IMG/VR virus record: IMGVR_UViG_3300042448_001281
Location: 1 to 56,808 of that record
DNA length: 56,808 nt
Direction: 5' to 3' (one strand)
DNA from: a virus
The position numbers were made by a program, and so were the translations under genes. Below are positions 23,224 to 32,021 of the stretch, one piece after another. Positions within the stretch are counted from its first letter, which is position 1. Every line of letters starts with the position of its first letter. The notes under the pieces are model-generated. The model was given only the letters and a program-made list of their open reading frames with translations. It did no database searches and was not told the DNA's origin.

Positions 23224-24457
23224 GTTTTCAGAAATAAGAGGTGACTTTGGCATTAAGGATTTAGATCTCTACTCAACGGAAAGTAGAGAATCATATATCC
23301 GACAAGGTCACATGAAACAATTTATATTTTCAGTTCAGAAATACGGAGATATAGAATTTATAGAGGATGAGGAAGTATATTGTTTATTTTATACTGAATC
23401 AATTTCATCTGCAATACCTCACTTTATCAATTTAGATAAGAGTAAGGATATATTACATAAACTTAGGACCGGTGTTATAAAGAAGTTCATATTCTATGGT
23501 GAGGATATGGACTTTCTTACTGTCGCTGGTCCTGTGCCAGGATTAGTTCAACAATTAAACCATTTCTTTGGTGAGCATATTGATAAGGTTTGGATTAGTA
23601 TAGCTAGTAAAAACTGGTCGCATGATTGGGGTAATATTAATGTGGTATATAACTTAGGATGTTTACCTTACTTTATTGAGAACAATATTGAAAAGATAGA
23701 GGAGGAAAATATCATAGTAGATAGTTCTAAAGCAGAAAAGCATTTTTATACAACCAACAATCAACCGAGAGAAGCTAGGATGCATTTGTATAAGCACTTA
23801 TTGGATAATAGGATGATGAGTAAGTGTGAAGCAAGTTTCTTTTTTAGATATTGGGATGATGGAAAGAAGTATATTACATATAGTGACAGAGAAAGAGATG
23901 GTGCAAAGAAATTACTACCAGATATAGATGATGAATTTCAGTTTCCTGTTAGAGTATTTGAGAATGAATTAGAGGGTGGACACTATTATAATTGTAAGTG
24001 GGTAAACTTTGAAAAGAACAATAATGCATTGATAGATGTTGTAATAGAAACCTTAAGTGATGGTGTTGATTTTTGTTCACTTACCGAAAAGACATTTAGA
24101 CCTATTATATGTAAGAAACCATTTTTAGTATTTGGTTCAGCCGGTCTATATAGAGGATTAGAGGAAATGGGATTCAAACTATTTCCAGGATTATATGATG
24201 CTGATATATTAGATGATACTACTGAATTTAACGAGATAATGGATGAGTTACGACATGAGGATAATGCAAAGGTAGTTTTCTATGAGAGGAGATTTAATAA
24301 GTTTCTAAAGATATTAGATAGATTAGCAGAAATGGATATAGAACAATTAAGAGAATTAGTAGATGAAACTTGGTTTAATTGTGAGTATAATTATAACGTC
24401 TTATTACACATAATTAAAAAAGAAAAAGAGGATACTATTAAGTTGTTTTCATTATGA
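23207..24457 (+). CDS. Glycosyltransferase-like protein (TEKTxRP family)
   Basis: The C-terminal third has L-T-E-K-T-F-R-P-I-I-C-K-K-P-F-L-V-F-G followed by L-E-E-M-G-F-K-L-F. This donor-site-like block resembles fucosyltransferase/exostosin C-terminal domains (Y-x-S-E-K). The block is shared with 24454, 38234 and 55146, which defines a four-member family in this window. The first 200 residues carry a distinct domain with an I-R-G-D-F-G-I-K-D-L start. It is likely a GT-B-type transferase; the sugar is unknown. Confidence 0.6.
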   Translation: MQLKIKFSEIRGDFGIKDLDLYSTESRESYIRQGHMKQFIFSVQKYGDIEFIEDEEVYCLFYTESISSAIPHFINLDKSKDILHKLRTGVIKKFIFYGEDMDFLTVAGPVPGLVQQLNHFFGEHIDKVWISIASKNWSHDWGNINVVYNLGCLPYFIENNIEKIEEENIIVDSSKAEKHFYTTNNQPREARMHLYKHLLDNRMMSKCEASFFFRYWDDGKKYITYSDRERDGAKKLLPDIDDEFQFPVRVFENELEGGHYYNCKWVNFEKNNNALIDVVIETLSDGVDFCSLTEKTFRPIICKKPFLVFGSAGLYRGLEEMGFKLFPGLYDADILDDTTEFNEIMDELRHEDNAKVVFYERRFNKFLKILDRLAEMDIEQLRELVDETWFNCEYNYNVLLHIIKKEKEDTIKLFSL

Positions 24458-25560
24458 TTGTAAGATGTTTTAAATATGAACCAAATAGTGAATTAGTTTT
24501 CAATGAACAACCACAGTTAGATAATTACCATATTAAACTAAAACAGGATGAAGATGTCTTAGTAATTCACATAATGGATAATTCGCCAAATCCAAACATT
24601 AATCTAATTGAGGAATTTATTAGAAAAATAAACATCAACAAAGTAGTAATAGATTTTACATCAGTTGAGTGTTATGTTCAAAAAAGTGTAGTAGAAGAAT
24701 TAGAAAAGAGATTAGCTCGTTTCACACTTAGAATATTGACAGTTAATATTGTTAATAACGAATACAAATCACATATCTTTTTTCCTACACATGCATTTCA
24801 ATTATTACATAAATTTGATGAATTAATTGATCCTATATTTGAAATACAAACAAAGGTTTTAGCTACAAAGAAACGATTAAAGAAGTATCTATTTTTAAAT
24901 CACCATCTTAGAACGGAGAGGTTTAAGATATTTGAATCATTATATAAAAACAATAACCTAAATGATGGTTTGGTTAGTTTTAATTGGACGTTAGAACATA
25001 ACGAATTTGTAGCATCACAATATTCGGTATCTATGGATGATTTAGAATACATCAAAAATTCAGATGCATATTCTATACTACCTATTGAATTGGATGGTAG
25101 TAATGAAATAGCACGTACATTTGATAATAATATAACAGGTATACAAAATCCTGTCTATTTCTCACCACCTAATACAAACATTACACATTACTTTAATGTA
25201 TACTTTGAAATAATAACTGAAGGATTTAGTAGTAATACACCATTTCATCCGTATGTCGATAGAACAAATCTATTGCATTATTCCGAAAAGATTTACAAAC
25301 CATTATTATTCGGTGTTCCCTTTTGTTTTTGGGGACCGGAAAATACATTAGAGGAATTTAAAAAGTATTTAGGATTTAAGTTTGATTGTCCATTATACTA
25401 TTCAAATGTTGGATATGATTTAAACCAATTTTGTGATAAAGTAAACGAATTATCTAACTTATCATATAAAGAATTACACACATTGTATTATCAGTATATT
25501 GATGATATTAAACATAACCAACAAACATTAATAAACTATTTAAAAAACATAACAATATGA
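24454..25560 (+). CDS. Glycosyltransferase-like protein (TEKTxRP family)
   Basis: The shared block is L-H-Y-S-E-K-I-Y-K-P-L-L-F-G-V-P-F-C-F-W-G followed by F-K-K-Y-L-G-F-K-F. An L-R-T-E-R-F-K-I-F-E-S-L motif near residue 152 is similar to L-R-R-L-K-T-F-E-I-L in the 38234 protein, so these two are closest. ATGA overlaps on both sides show coupling with 23207 and 25557. Confidence 0.6.
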   Translation: MIVRCFKYEPNSELVFNEQPQLDNYHIKLKQDEDVLVIHIMDNSPNPNINLIEEFIRKININKVVIDFTSVECYVQKSVVEELEKRLARFTLRILTVNIVNNEYKSHIFFPTHAFQLLHKFDELIDPIFEIQTKVLATKKRLKKYLFLNHHLRTERFKIFESLYKNNNLNDGLVSFNWTLEHNEFVASQYSVSMDDLEYIKNSDAYSILPIELDGSNEIARTFDNNITGIQNPVYFSPPNTNITHYFNVYFEIITEGFSSNTPFHPYVDRTNLLHYSEKIYKPLLFGVPFCFWGPENTLEEFKKYLGFKFDCPLYYSNVGYDLNQFCDKVNELSNLSYKELHTLYYQYIDDIKHNQQTLINYLKNITI

Positions 25561-25961
25561 CAGAAAGAAAGTATTTACCAACCCTAAGTGAATTAATTGA
25601 TAGATTAAGTATCGTTCAATTAAAAGAAGTATTTATTGCAGAACATAAAGCAGAATACGGACAGGAAATTAAAGATATAGTAAATGATATTCAAATTTTA
25701 TTAGATGAGAATAAAAGTGTAGTGACCGCAGAAACTATTAGAGCAATTGTAGTATTATCACAAATGAACTTACATATTTGGCACAACGAATCAAACTATC
25801 GTAAGGGAATTAGAGATGGCAACAATTTAGAATTAACACATGGTATCAACGGAATTAGAAATACTGCAAAGAATAAGATACAAGAAGTTAATGGTGGTAG
25901 AAAAGATTACAAGATAGATTGTTTAGCAGCAGAATTTAAGGATTGGGAGATTTCTTGGTAA
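25557..25961 (+). CDS. DUF4254/DUF6165-like helical protein
   Basis: The start P-T-L-S-E-L-I-D-R-L-S-I-V-Q-L-K-E-V matches a helical family often placed beside glycosyltransferase genes. The middle M-N-L-H-I-W-H-N-E-S-N-Y-R-K is distinctive. It is the last gene of the coupled operon after two glycosyltransferase-like genes, which supports a helper role. Family assignment is tentative. Confidence 0.5.
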   Translation: MTERKYLPTLSELIDRLSIVQLKEVFIAEHKAEYGQEIKDIVNDIQILLDENKSVVTAETIRAIVVLSQMNLHIWHNESNYRKGIRDGNNLELTHGINGIRNTAKNKIQEVNGGRKDYKIDCLAAEFKDWEISW

Positions 25962-26017
25962 AATAACCCAAAAATAGGGTAATATATTACAAAAAATCGT
26001 AATATTAACCCATTTTC

Positions 26018-26138
26018 ACAACTCATTGATTATCAACAAGTTATAACTTATTGGTTTTCAATGGGTTATCTATGTCTATTAGATTTTTTTTATATATGAA
26101 AAAAACATATGCGTAACTGATTGATCCTCAATAAAAAC
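26018..26138 (+). repeat. Palindromic repeat cluster C (three sites)
   Basis: Two adjacent sites share cores ATTGATTATCAACAAGTTAT and TTGGTTTTCAATGGGTTAT. The third has ATTGATCCTCAAT about 45 nt later. Spacing and order match cluster D. Confidence 0.8.
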
Positions 26139-26163
26139 TTTTAAAAATAGTTCAAAAATAGCA

Positions 26164-26193
26164 TTGTTAGTCAAAAATATCGTCGTATCTTTG
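26164..26193 (+). promoter_or_regulatory. Bacteroidota-type promoter linked to palindromes
   Basis: TTG at 26164-26166 and TATCTTTG at 26186-26193, spacing 19 nt. The leader ends in the conserved AAAAAAATTATAATATGAA. Confidence 0.85.
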
Positions 26194-26238
26194 GGTATAT
26201 CCCAACAATGAGGGACTGGTATATAAAAAAATTATAAT

Positions 26239-27084
26239 ATGAATACAATGAAATTTACAACAATCGGTAATGCTAAAAAGGTAACGGGTTTATCTTATTT
26301 AGGTAGTGTAGCAAGTAGTTCAAAAATTGCTAAAGGTTTAAAGTACAATGAAATGACTTACATTTTGTATCTTGCTCCTGCTGAACAAAGTGGTTACAAT
26401 GTTTGTCCTGGTTCAACGGCTGAATGCAGAGAAGCTTGTTTAACTGAAAGTGGACACAATAGAATTGATGTTAAGAAAAATGCAATCAACAAAGCTCGTA
26501 TCAAAAAAACTAAATTGTTCTTTGAGCATAGAGAGTTCTTTATGGGTTGGTTAGTAACTGAAATTAATAAAGCTAGAAACGATGCCTTTGCTAAAGGATA
26601 TACATTTTCAGTTCGTTTAAATGGGACATCGGATATTCAACCAACATTATTTAAATTCAATGGTAAGGTGATTTTTGATGTATTTAACGAAGTGACATTT
26701 TATGATTATACTAAGGTTGCTAATCGTTTTAAGTTATTAAATAAGTATTCTAACTATGATTTAACTTATTCTTTTAGTGGTTACAATATGTTACAATCAT
26801 TGGAGTTATTAGAAAATAATAAAGGTAGAGTTGCAATGGTATTTGAAGGTAAACAATTACCCAAATCATTTATGGGTTACAAAGTAATTGATGGTGATGA
26901 ATACGATATGAGACACTTAGATGAGACGGGTGTAATTGTAGGATTGAAGTTTAAGTTTGTTAGAACAAAGATTGATACTGCACATAACAAATTCATTATC
27001 CCTATGGATAGCAAGTTTAGTGTGTATGATGTAAACCCTTTGATAACAAAAGCTGCTCAAAATAAATTGGCATTAGCTAAGTAA
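26239..27084 (+). CDS. Gp88-family phage protein
   Basis: The layout L-A-P-A-E-Q-S-G-Y-N-V-C-P-G-S-T-A-E-C-R-E-A-C-L (Cys 56, 63, 67) and V-R-L-N-G-T-S-D-I near residue 130 fits the gene-product-88 family of phages. The three Cys look like a metal or cluster site. Role unknown. It is expressed from a promoter with palindromes and starts a long operon of small genes. Confidence 0.7.
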   Translation: MNTMKFTTIGNAKKVTGLSYLGSVASSSKIAKGLKYNEMTYILYLAPAEQSGYNVCPGSTAECREACLTESGHNRIDVKKNAINKARIKKTKLFFEHREFFMGWLVTEINKARNDAFAKGYTFSVRLNGTSDIQPTLFKFNGKVIFDVFNEVTFYDYTKVANRFKLLNKYSNYDLTYSFSGYNMLQSLELLENNKGRVAMVFEGKQLPKSFMGYKVIDGDEYDMRHLDETGVIVGLKFKFVRTKIDTAHNKFIIPMDSKFSVYDVNPLITKAAQNKLALAK

Positions 27085-27085
27085 T

Positions 27086-27223
27086 ATGAAAACACATTAT
27101 GAAAGAACTATCAAACGTACCGAACAAAAAGAAGCGGGTGCATTTGATGGTAGGTATAAACAAAAGATTGTACCTAACAAAAAAAGAAAAGCCGCTAAAT
27201 TGTGGGCTCGTAAAAACAAATAA
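27086..27223 (+). CDS. Small basic protein (45 aa)
   Basis: The protein is Lys/Arg-rich throughout (R-T-I-K-R-T-E-Q-K, then K-K-R-K-A-A-K-L-W-A-R-K-N-K). It starts 1 nt after the Gp88 stop. It may bind nucleic acid; this is inference. Confidence 0.5.
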   Translation: MKTHYERTIKRTEQKEAGAFDGRYKQKIVPNKKRKAAKLWARKNK

Positions 27224-27234
27224 AATATAAAGAT

Positions 27235-27447
27235 ATGAAATTAGAATTGAATTTATTGGAATTGAATCAGTTGTATTATGCAACTAGTAAGTTAGTAGAA
27301 CAAAATGAGTCTCACTTAAAAGAGTTGGGTACAAATATTAGTAGTATAGAATACTTTACTAATGAATTAAATAAATCAGTAGTGTTGAGAAATAAAATAC
27401 AAACTAGTTTGTATGATGAAGTTAATAAATTAGATAACATAGATTAA
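27235..27447 (+). CDS. Hypothetical small protein
   Basis: 70 residues, helical and Leu-rich at the start (L-E-L-N-L-L-E-L-N-Q-L-Y-Y). No family recognised. Confidence 0.55.
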   Translation: MKLELNLLELNQLYYATSKLVEQNESHLKELGTNISSIEYFTNELNKSVVLRNKIQTSLYDEVNKLDNID

Positions 27448-27458
27448 ATAATAATATT

Positions 27459-27806
27459 ATGAGAGTAACTGATGAAAAAGCAATAGAGTATCTTAATGGT
27501 AACCCTATTGTAAAAAAGTTTATAGATGAAGTAAATGAAAAAAGAAAAGAATACTATAAAGGTAATTCTTTTATGGATGGAAAAACGGATTTGATTATTG
27601 AGATAGGTAACAAATATATTCGTTTATGGAGTGGGACTAGTTGTTGGGGTTTTATTAGTAGAGTGGATGGCGATTTGAAAGGTGCACCGATTAAGAAAGG
27701 TGATTTATTAAAACCAGCAACTTGGAAAGCACCAGCAAAACACGCTAGAGGTAACATAATAGATGGTACAGCAAGATGGAGTGAATACGGACCTGAATAT
27801 CTTTAA
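27459..27806 (+). CDS. Hypothetical protein
   Basis: 115 residues, alpha/beta, with a G-T-S-C-W-G-F-I-S-R middle strand and an A-T-W-K-A-P-A-K-H-A-R-G segment. No family recognised. It lies in the Gp88 operon. Confidence 0.6.
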   Translation: MRVTDEKAIEYLNGNPIVKKFIDEVNEKRKEYYKGNSFMDGKTDLIIEIGNKYIRLWSGTSCWGFISRVDGDLKGAPIKKGDLLKPATWKAPAKHARGNIIDGTARWSEYGPEYL

Positions 27807-27820
27807 TTAAAACAAACTAT

Positions 27821-27880
27821 ATGAATAGATTTATACCCTGGTATCCAATCAACGAAGTAATTAAAAACATTAAAAGATAA
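27821..27880 (+). CDS. Possible micro-peptide (19 aa)
   Basis: ATG to TAA fits the operon spacing (14 nt after one gene, 3 nt before the next). The peptide is M-N-R-F-I-P-W-Y-P-I followed by a basic end. Without it there would be a 77-nt gap, which is unusual here. Low confidence. Confidence 0.25.
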   Translation: MNRFIPWYPINEVIKNIKR

Positions 27881-27883
27881 TAT

Positions 27884-28570
27884 ATGAGTATCAATAGAAC
27901 AAAAAACTTTATAGCAACTATCCCAATGAAAAGTGAGGAGCAGGTTATAGAAATTAAAAAAGTATTAGAACAAATCTTTGGTTGGGTAGTATTGAAAGGT
28001 CGTCATAGTGACAGAAAATCCGTAGTTAAGAATTGGATGAAGTGGAAACAAAATGATGTACCTTGGAGATTAGCTCAGTATATTGATGTTTACTTACATC
28101 CTAAGAATCCAAACTATAATAGTACGAAAGGTATTCATAGACAGAATATGAAGTTAAATGATAATAGTGTTATTACTGCTCGTATGTTAGGTAATATGAA
28201 ATTGAGTTTTGCAGATGGGCATTACAATACGATACAAAGTAAAGGTGGTACACCATATCAAGTAATAATGAATATGCATAACAAAACTTATCATAAAGTT
28301 GTAGTGACACAAACACCGAAAGTTCACCGAAATTCTAAAAAACCTTATGGTATGGTTGCTAAACAAATATGGCAGTTTATGAAAGTTAGACATGATGCTA
28401 GTTTTACCGAAATAAAAACTTATTATGATGTTGATATTAGAGGTAACAAAACTATGATTGATGGTGGTAGTTTTATTCATCATCACCAATCATTAAGAAA
28501 ACCATCAACAAAGAGAGGTTGGTATTTAGCTAAAAAACCAAATGGTAGATACACATTAAATGTATGTTAA
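27884..28570 (+). CDS. Hypothetical protein
   Basis: 228 residues, basic, with many His and Lys residues (S-K-G-G-T-P-Y-Q-V-I, H-N-K-T-Y-H-K-V-V, H-H-H-Q-S-L). No family recognised. The C-terminal G-W-Y-L-A-K-K-P-N-G-R-Y may be a small beta domain. Confidence 0.6.
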   Translation: MSINRTKNFIATIPMKSEEQVIEIKKVLEQIFGWVVLKGRHSDRKSVVKNWMKWKQNDVPWRLAQYIDVYLHPKNPNYNSTKGIHRQNMKLNDNSVITARMLGNMKLSFADGHYNTIQSKGGTPYQVIMNMHNKTYHKVVVTQTPKVHRNSKKPYGMVAKQIWQFMKVRHDASFTEIKTYYDVDIRGNKTMIDGGSFIHHHQSLRKPSTKRGWYLAKKPNGRYTLNVC

Positions 28571-28571
28571 T

Positions 28572-28775
28572 ATGAAAACATTTATAGTAATTTATTTAGT
28601 GTTAATGTTACCGGTAATCGGACAAGCACATACACTAATGAAACAAAATATAACTGAGCAAGTTAGAAATACCTTCATCTATAATTTTAGAGTGTTTATA
28701 GTATTAATATTCTATACTCCGAGATGGTGGTGGTTATTCTTTATAGGATTGATTGATAAATTTAAAAATAAATAA
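28572..28775 (+). CDS. Small membrane protein
   Basis: The start at 28572 is chosen because it follows the previous stop by 1 nt; an upstream ATG at 28560 lies inside the preceding gene. Two hydrophobic segments (F-I-V-I-Y-L-V-L-M-L-P-V-I-G and F-I-V-L-I-F-Y-T-P-R-W-W-W-L-F-F-I-G-L) suggest two membrane helices. Function unknown. Confidence 0.55.
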   Translation: MKTFIVIYLVLMLPVIGQAHTLMKQNITEQVRNTFIYNFRVFIVLIFYTPRWWWLFFIGLIDKFKNK

Positions 28776-28776
28776 A

Positions 28777-28998
28777 ATGGCAATATACAACAATGAGATT
28801 GACCCAAATATAATAATGTGGGAGCAATTAGAAAAAGAAAGAAACGAAACAATAGCAACACTAGAGTTTCAAGAATGGATGAAAGAATTAAATGTTTCTC
28901 AATCATATGAGGACCCTACATTAAAACATAATGCAGGTGATTTGATGAGACAGTACGATATGAAAAAATATTCTAAATTAAACTTTAAACAAAACTAA
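28777..28998 (+). CDS. Hypothetical small protein
   Basis: 73 residues from the ATG at 28777, just after the previous stop; the ATG at 28753 lies inside the preceding gene. Acidic helix (E-Q-L-E-K-E-R-N-E-T-I-A). No family recognised. Confidence 0.5.
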   Translation: MAIYNNEIDPNIIMWEQLEKERNETIATLEFQEWMKELNVSQSYEDPTLKHNAGDLMRQYDMKKYSKLNFKQN

Positions 28999-28999
28999 T

Positions 29000-29407
29000 A
29001 TGAACATAGCATTAACAATAGAACAAGTAAAGATGATGAGCAAAGCCGGATTTCACAAAGAAGCATTAGATGAATGTGATAAGGCAATTGAGTATTTAGT
29101 AAAAGCAGAGAATGAGGGTAAATCATCCGTAGTGACATATTTACCAATTTTCGGTGAACCTATTATGACTAGATACGGAGTAAGTAAAAGAGTAAACGGA
29201 TATGATAAGAAAGAATCTAAAAACATTGAGTTTTGGAAAGATAGATTCTTTGATTTGATATTGTTGTTTACGCAAAGATACAATAGAAAAATGGGAATTA
29301 AACCAAAGAAAGTAAAACCCTTTAAGAAAGGAAGTGTTGATAGAGTATATGCATCAAATGCAAGTTTTGGTTCAGCAGGACCTTCATATAGAAATTCATT
29401 AGATTAA
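29000..29407 (+). CDS. Hypothetical protein
   Basis: 135 residues. The first 35 residues form helices (Q-V-K-M-M-S-K-A-G-F-H-K-E-A-L-D-E). A basic segment K-P-K-K-V-K-P-F-K-K-G comes near the end. No family recognised. Confidence 0.55.
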   Translation: MNIALTIEQVKMMSKAGFHKEALDECDKAIEYLVKAENEGKSSVVTYLPIFGEPIMTRYGVSKRVNGYDKKESKNIEFWKDRFFDLILLFTQRYNRKMGIKPKKVKPFKKGSVDRVYASNASFGSAGPSYRNSLD

Positions 29408-29427
29408 TAAATAAAAACAAATAAATT

Positions 29428-29784
29428 ATGAAAGCGATTAAGATTGATGCAAAAAATAGACAAGTTATTGAAGTAGATATTACATCTGACTACAATGATA
29501 TTAACAAAGAGATTGGTTCTCAAATATTCACAATAGCACATTCGTTAAAGAAGCGTGATACTATTATGGTAGATGATGAGGGATTATATAATAATGATAA
29601 TACTTTCTTTGTTTATAAAGGAGCACATCAGCCGTTTGCAGGTAATGGTTTGATTGTAGGTTGTAATGCAAAAGGTGACACAGTTGATTGTAAGATTGAT
29701 ATCAACGAAGTGAAACAAAATGTAGAGTTTTACGATAGAAACACATTAGCTATGGCAATGGCATTTGGTAAAGTAAAATACTAA
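29428..29784 (+). CDS. DUF3846-like protein
   Basis: The start M-K-A-I-K-I-D-A-K-N-R-Q-V-I-E-V-D-I followed by an I-G-S-Q-I-F-T-I-A-H strand and a T-I-M-V-D-D-E-G-L-Y-N hairpin fits DUF3846, common in phages and mobile elements. The late strand G-N-G-L-I-V-G-C-N-A-K-G-D matches the family's G-x-x-x-V-x-G region. Role unknown. Confidence 0.6.
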   Translation: MKAIKIDAKNRQVIEVDITSDYNDINKEIGSQIFTIAHSLKKRDTIMVDDEGLYNNDNTFFVYKGAHQPFAGNGLIVGCNAKGDTVDCKIDINEVKQNVEFYDRNTLAMAMAFGKVKY

Positions 29785-29785
29785 T

Positions 29786-29932
29786 ATGAGAACGTATTAT
29801 GATGTAACATTAGTGACAATAAGTGGAGATAAGGTGGATATCAAAAAATTAACATATTCACAAATCGCACAATTAACATCTAATGCAGATTTAAATAGAA
29901 TTATAATTAATAAAGAATATACTAAAAAATAA
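29786..29932 (+). CDS. Hypothetical small protein (48 aa)
   Basis: The ATG is 1 nt after the previous stop. Sequence M-R-T-Y-Y-D-V-T-L-V-T-I-S-G-D followed by a helix and a basic end; a small alpha/beta fold is likely. No family recognised. Confidence 0.5.
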   Translation: MRTYYDVTLVTISGDKVDIKKLTYSQIAQLTSNADLNRIIINKEYTKK

Positions 29933-29936
29933 AGTT

Positions 29937-30314
29937 ATGGGATTAGATATGTATGCTTTTTCTACTAAAGCAAAACCGAAATCGGAAGTAGATTTTGAAA
30001 CTAAGAATTTTAAACCAGAGGAAGTTCACTATTGGAGAAAGCATCCAAACTTACATGGTTGGATGCAATCGTTATATGATTCAAAGGGTGGAACATCCGA
30101 TAGTTTCAATGGTGATTGTGTTGTATTGGATAGTGAAGATTTAGATAATTTAGAACAAGATATAAGAGATTATAATTTACCAGATACATCTGGTTTCTTT
30201 TTTGGACAAAGTAGTAATGGTGATGAAGAAATCAAAGATGATTTGGAGTTTGTTAGTAAAGCAAGGGAAGCAATCAAACAAGGTAAGACCGTATATTACA
30301 CAAGTTGGTGGTAA
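29937..30314 (+). CDS. Conserved phage protein, G-L-D-M-Y family
   Basis: Begins M-G-L-D-M-Y-A-F-S, then V-H-Y-W-R-K-H-P-N-L-H-G-W-M near residue 30. This pattern is widespread in phage and mobile-element proteins of unknown function. A central G-D-C-V-V-L-D-S-E-D-L and a C-terminal Y-Y-T-S-W-W are also typical. It lies in the operon of small genes. Confidence 0.65.
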   Translation: MGLDMYAFSTKAKPKSEVDFETKNFKPEEVHYWRKHPNLHGWMQSLYDSKGGTSDSFNGDCVVLDSEDLDNLEQDIRDYNLPDTSGFFFGQSSNGDEEIKDDLEFVSKAREAIKQGKTVYYTSWW

Positions 30315-30330
30315 AATTAAAATTTAAAAT

Positions 30331-30546
30331 ATGATTAAGAGTAAAAAACAAAAGTTAGGAATTGAAATTGATTTGACGGGACCGGATGGTAACGCATTTG
30401 TATTGATTGGTATGGCAAGTAGATTAGCTAAACAATTAGGTAAAGATGGTAGAGCCATTCAAAAAGAAATGATTGATGGTAATTACGAACATTTAGTAAA
30501 CACATTCGATAAACATTTCGGAGAATTTGTAACCTTATATAGATAA
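30331..30546 (+). CDS. Hypothetical small protein
   Basis: 71 residues, D-L-T-G-P-D-G-N-A-F-V-L-I-G strand-loop then a helix A-S-R-L-A-K-Q-L. No family recognised. Confidence 0.55.
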   Translation: MIKSKKQKLGIEIDLTGPDGNAFVLIGMASRLAKQLGKDGRAIQKEMIDGNYEHLVNTFDKHFGEFVTLYR

Positions 30547-30550
30547 CACA

Positions 30551-30883
30551 ATGAGATTCAAATCAAATCATCCACCATTTTCATACGAAGGAGTATTCAG
30601 TAACCAAAAGTATGTTATATGTAGTTCCGATGGAGATGGGTGGGTTAAAGTAGATAGACATTATAGTTGGAATGAATTAGAACCATTGTGGGATAAAATA
30701 GAATATGGTAAAACTAATGTAGTGACAAAAACTAAACGAAAAGAATACAAAGTAAGTGGTAGTAAAGGAAATGTATATAAAGTAGTTAGTGATGAGGGCA
30801 TTTGGAGTTGTAGTTGTCCCGCACATGGTTTCGGTAGAGGTAAAGATTGTAAACATATTATTCAAATAAAAAATAAAAAATAA
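30551..30883 (+). CDS. SWIM zinc-finger protein
   Basis: The C-terminus carries C-S-C-P-A-H-G-F-G-R-G-K-D-C-K-H: Cys87, Cys89, Cys100 and His102 fit the SWIM finger C-x-C-xn-C-x-H. The finger is preceded by two beta strands, and the N-terminal 60 residues hold a W-V-K-V-D-R-H-Y-S-W-N segment. SWIM domains bind DNA or protein. A second SWIM gene lies at 32788. Confidence 0.8.
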   Translation: MRFKSNHPPFSYEGVFSNQKYVICSSDGDGWVKVDRHYSWNELEPLWDKIEYGKTNVVTKTKRKEYKVSGSKGNVYKVVSDEGIWSCSCPAHGFGRGKDCKHIIQIKNKK

Positions 30884-30888
30884 AAGTT

Positions 30889-31272
30889 ATGGGATGTTTT
30901 AGTTTTATATGTAAAGAGACTGGGTTGCCAGTTGCATCAGATTCATTTAGTGGTGATGCGGTAAGATTGTACCTATTAAAAAATGGTGAGGTTATAGAGG
31001 AGATGCGAGGTCATTACGATTCATATGGTAGAGTATTCAAAGACAAAACTTGTGAAGATTCGTTTGAATGGAAAATGCATTGGAGTGATGTATGTGATAT
31101 GATGTTTAATGATAATCCAGGTGATGGTATTGCGGTAGTATTAGAAAAGTATTTTACAGGTAAGATACCAACAACACAAAGTGAAGGAGATCCTGACCAA
31201 GGATGGGGTGAATATAATGGTGGTGGTAAAAAAATTAAAGAACCAGCACATATTGTATATTTTAAAAAATAA
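30889..31272 (+). CDS. Conserved phage protein
   Basis: Starts M-G-C-F-S-F-I-C-K-E-T-G, then V-R-L-Y-L-L-K-N-G-E-V-I-E-E-M-R-G-H-Y-D-S-Y-G-R-V-F. This layout recurs in phages without a known function. The 127-residue protein is Gly-rich toward the end. Confidence 0.6.
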   Translation: MGCFSFICKETGLPVASDSFSGDAVRLYLLKNGEVIEEMRGHYDSYGRVFKDKTCEDSFEWKMHWSDVCDMMFNDNPGDGIAVVLEKYFTGKIPTTQSEGDPDQGWGEYNGGGKKIKEPAHIVYFKK

Positions 31273-31275
31273 AAG

Positions 31276-31437
31276 ATGCAAGTAAAAGAAAGTAAAACAA
31301 ATTGGCACTTTAGAATAAGTGTAGCTAAATCAATTTTAAGGATTATAGCAGGTATCGCATTAGTGAATAGTTTACTGATTCCAGCCGGTTCATTTTTTAT
31401 AGTGGCTGAGATATTAGGAATTATTGAGGAATTGTAA
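31276..31437 (+). CDS. Small membrane protein (53 aa)
   Basis: A basic head (K-E-S-K-T-N-W-H-F-R) is followed by one or two hydrophobic helices (I-L-R-I-I-A-G-I-A-L-V-N-S-L-L-I and F-F-I-V-A-E-I-L-G-I-I). Starts 3 nt after the previous stop. Confidence 0.5.
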   Translation: MQVKESKTNWHFRISVAKSILRIIAGIALVNSLLIPAGSFFIVAEILGIIEEL

Positions 31438-31448
31438 AACTTAGTAGA

Positions 31449-31643
31449 ATGAAAAATACACTTAAACAACGAACTTACGAATGTAAATGTGGGGCATTAA
31501 CAAAAGAATATCTTTGGGATAATGATTTGGATAACACAAAAGTTAAATGTTCGGATTGTTCAAAGTTATTAACTAAAAAGAATTTAGTAACACAAACTAC
31601 AACCGATGCAGTAAGTATTAGAACACCAACAAAAAATAGATAA
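31449..31643 (+). CDS. Small zinc-ribbon protein
   Basis: Cys12 and Cys14 (C-K-C) plus Cys34 and Cys37 (C-S-D-C) suggest one zinc ribbon in 64 residues. The Ser/Thr-rich tail is unassigned. Confidence 0.55.
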   Translation: MKNTLKQRTYECKCGALTKEYLWDNDLDNTKVKCSDCSKLLTKKNLVTQTTTDAVSIRTPTKNR

Positions 31644-31646
31644 CAA

Positions 31647-32021
31647 ATGAAAAAAATATTTCCAAAGAAAGAAAGAGGACCAATGATGTTAATTGATAAG
31701 GTATTTACTATTCCATTATTTCATGCTAATACACAACAATATGTATGTACCGAAGTTGTGGAATTAGGTAGTAGTACACATAGTAAAACATATGGATTAT
31801 ATTTCAAATGGTTACCAACATCATTTAGTGTACCTGAAATATTAAGAATGGACATTGAAATATACAAACAAAATATTAAACCATTTTTAGTTAGCATATC
31901 TTTGTATGAAAAAACAAATAGTGGAAACTATGTTGTAACTTGTAATGGACATTTTGATGAAGATTACATATCAACGCCTGCAAAAATTCAAACTATGATT
32001 GAACGATTAATAAATAGATAA
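31647..32021 (+). CDS. Hypothetical protein
   Basis: 124 residues, beta-rich middle (Y-V-C-T-E-V-V-E-L-G, Y-G-L-Y-F-K-W-L) and basic start (K-K-I-F-P-K-K-E-R-G). No family recognised. Stop overlaps the next start. Confidence 0.55.
   Translation: MKKIFPKKERGPMMLIDKVFTIPLFHANTQQYVCTEVVELGSSTHSKTYGLYFKWLPTSFSVPEILRMDIEIYKQNIKPFLVSISLYEKTNSGNYVVTCNGHFDEDYISTPAKIQTMIERLINR

Larger units (their letters stand above)
25962..26238 (+). promoter_or_regulatory. Intergenic regulatory region before Gp88 gene
   Basis: This 277-nt gap holds three palindrome sites (26018-26044, 26043-26070, 26111-26138) and a promoter at 26164-26193. The rest is AT-rich with no ORF. The order matches the gap at 33599-33859. 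Confidence 0.8.

Noticed and set aside
26239-27084. Radical SAM enzyme
   Set aside because: Three Cys are present, but the C-x3-C-x2-C spacing is absent and the conserved text fits the Gp88 family better.
31014-31469. Minus-strand ORF of 151 codons
   Set aside because: It lies opposite well-supported plus-strand genes; its sequence is Ser/Phe/Ile-rich as expected for the complement of AT-rich coding DNA.
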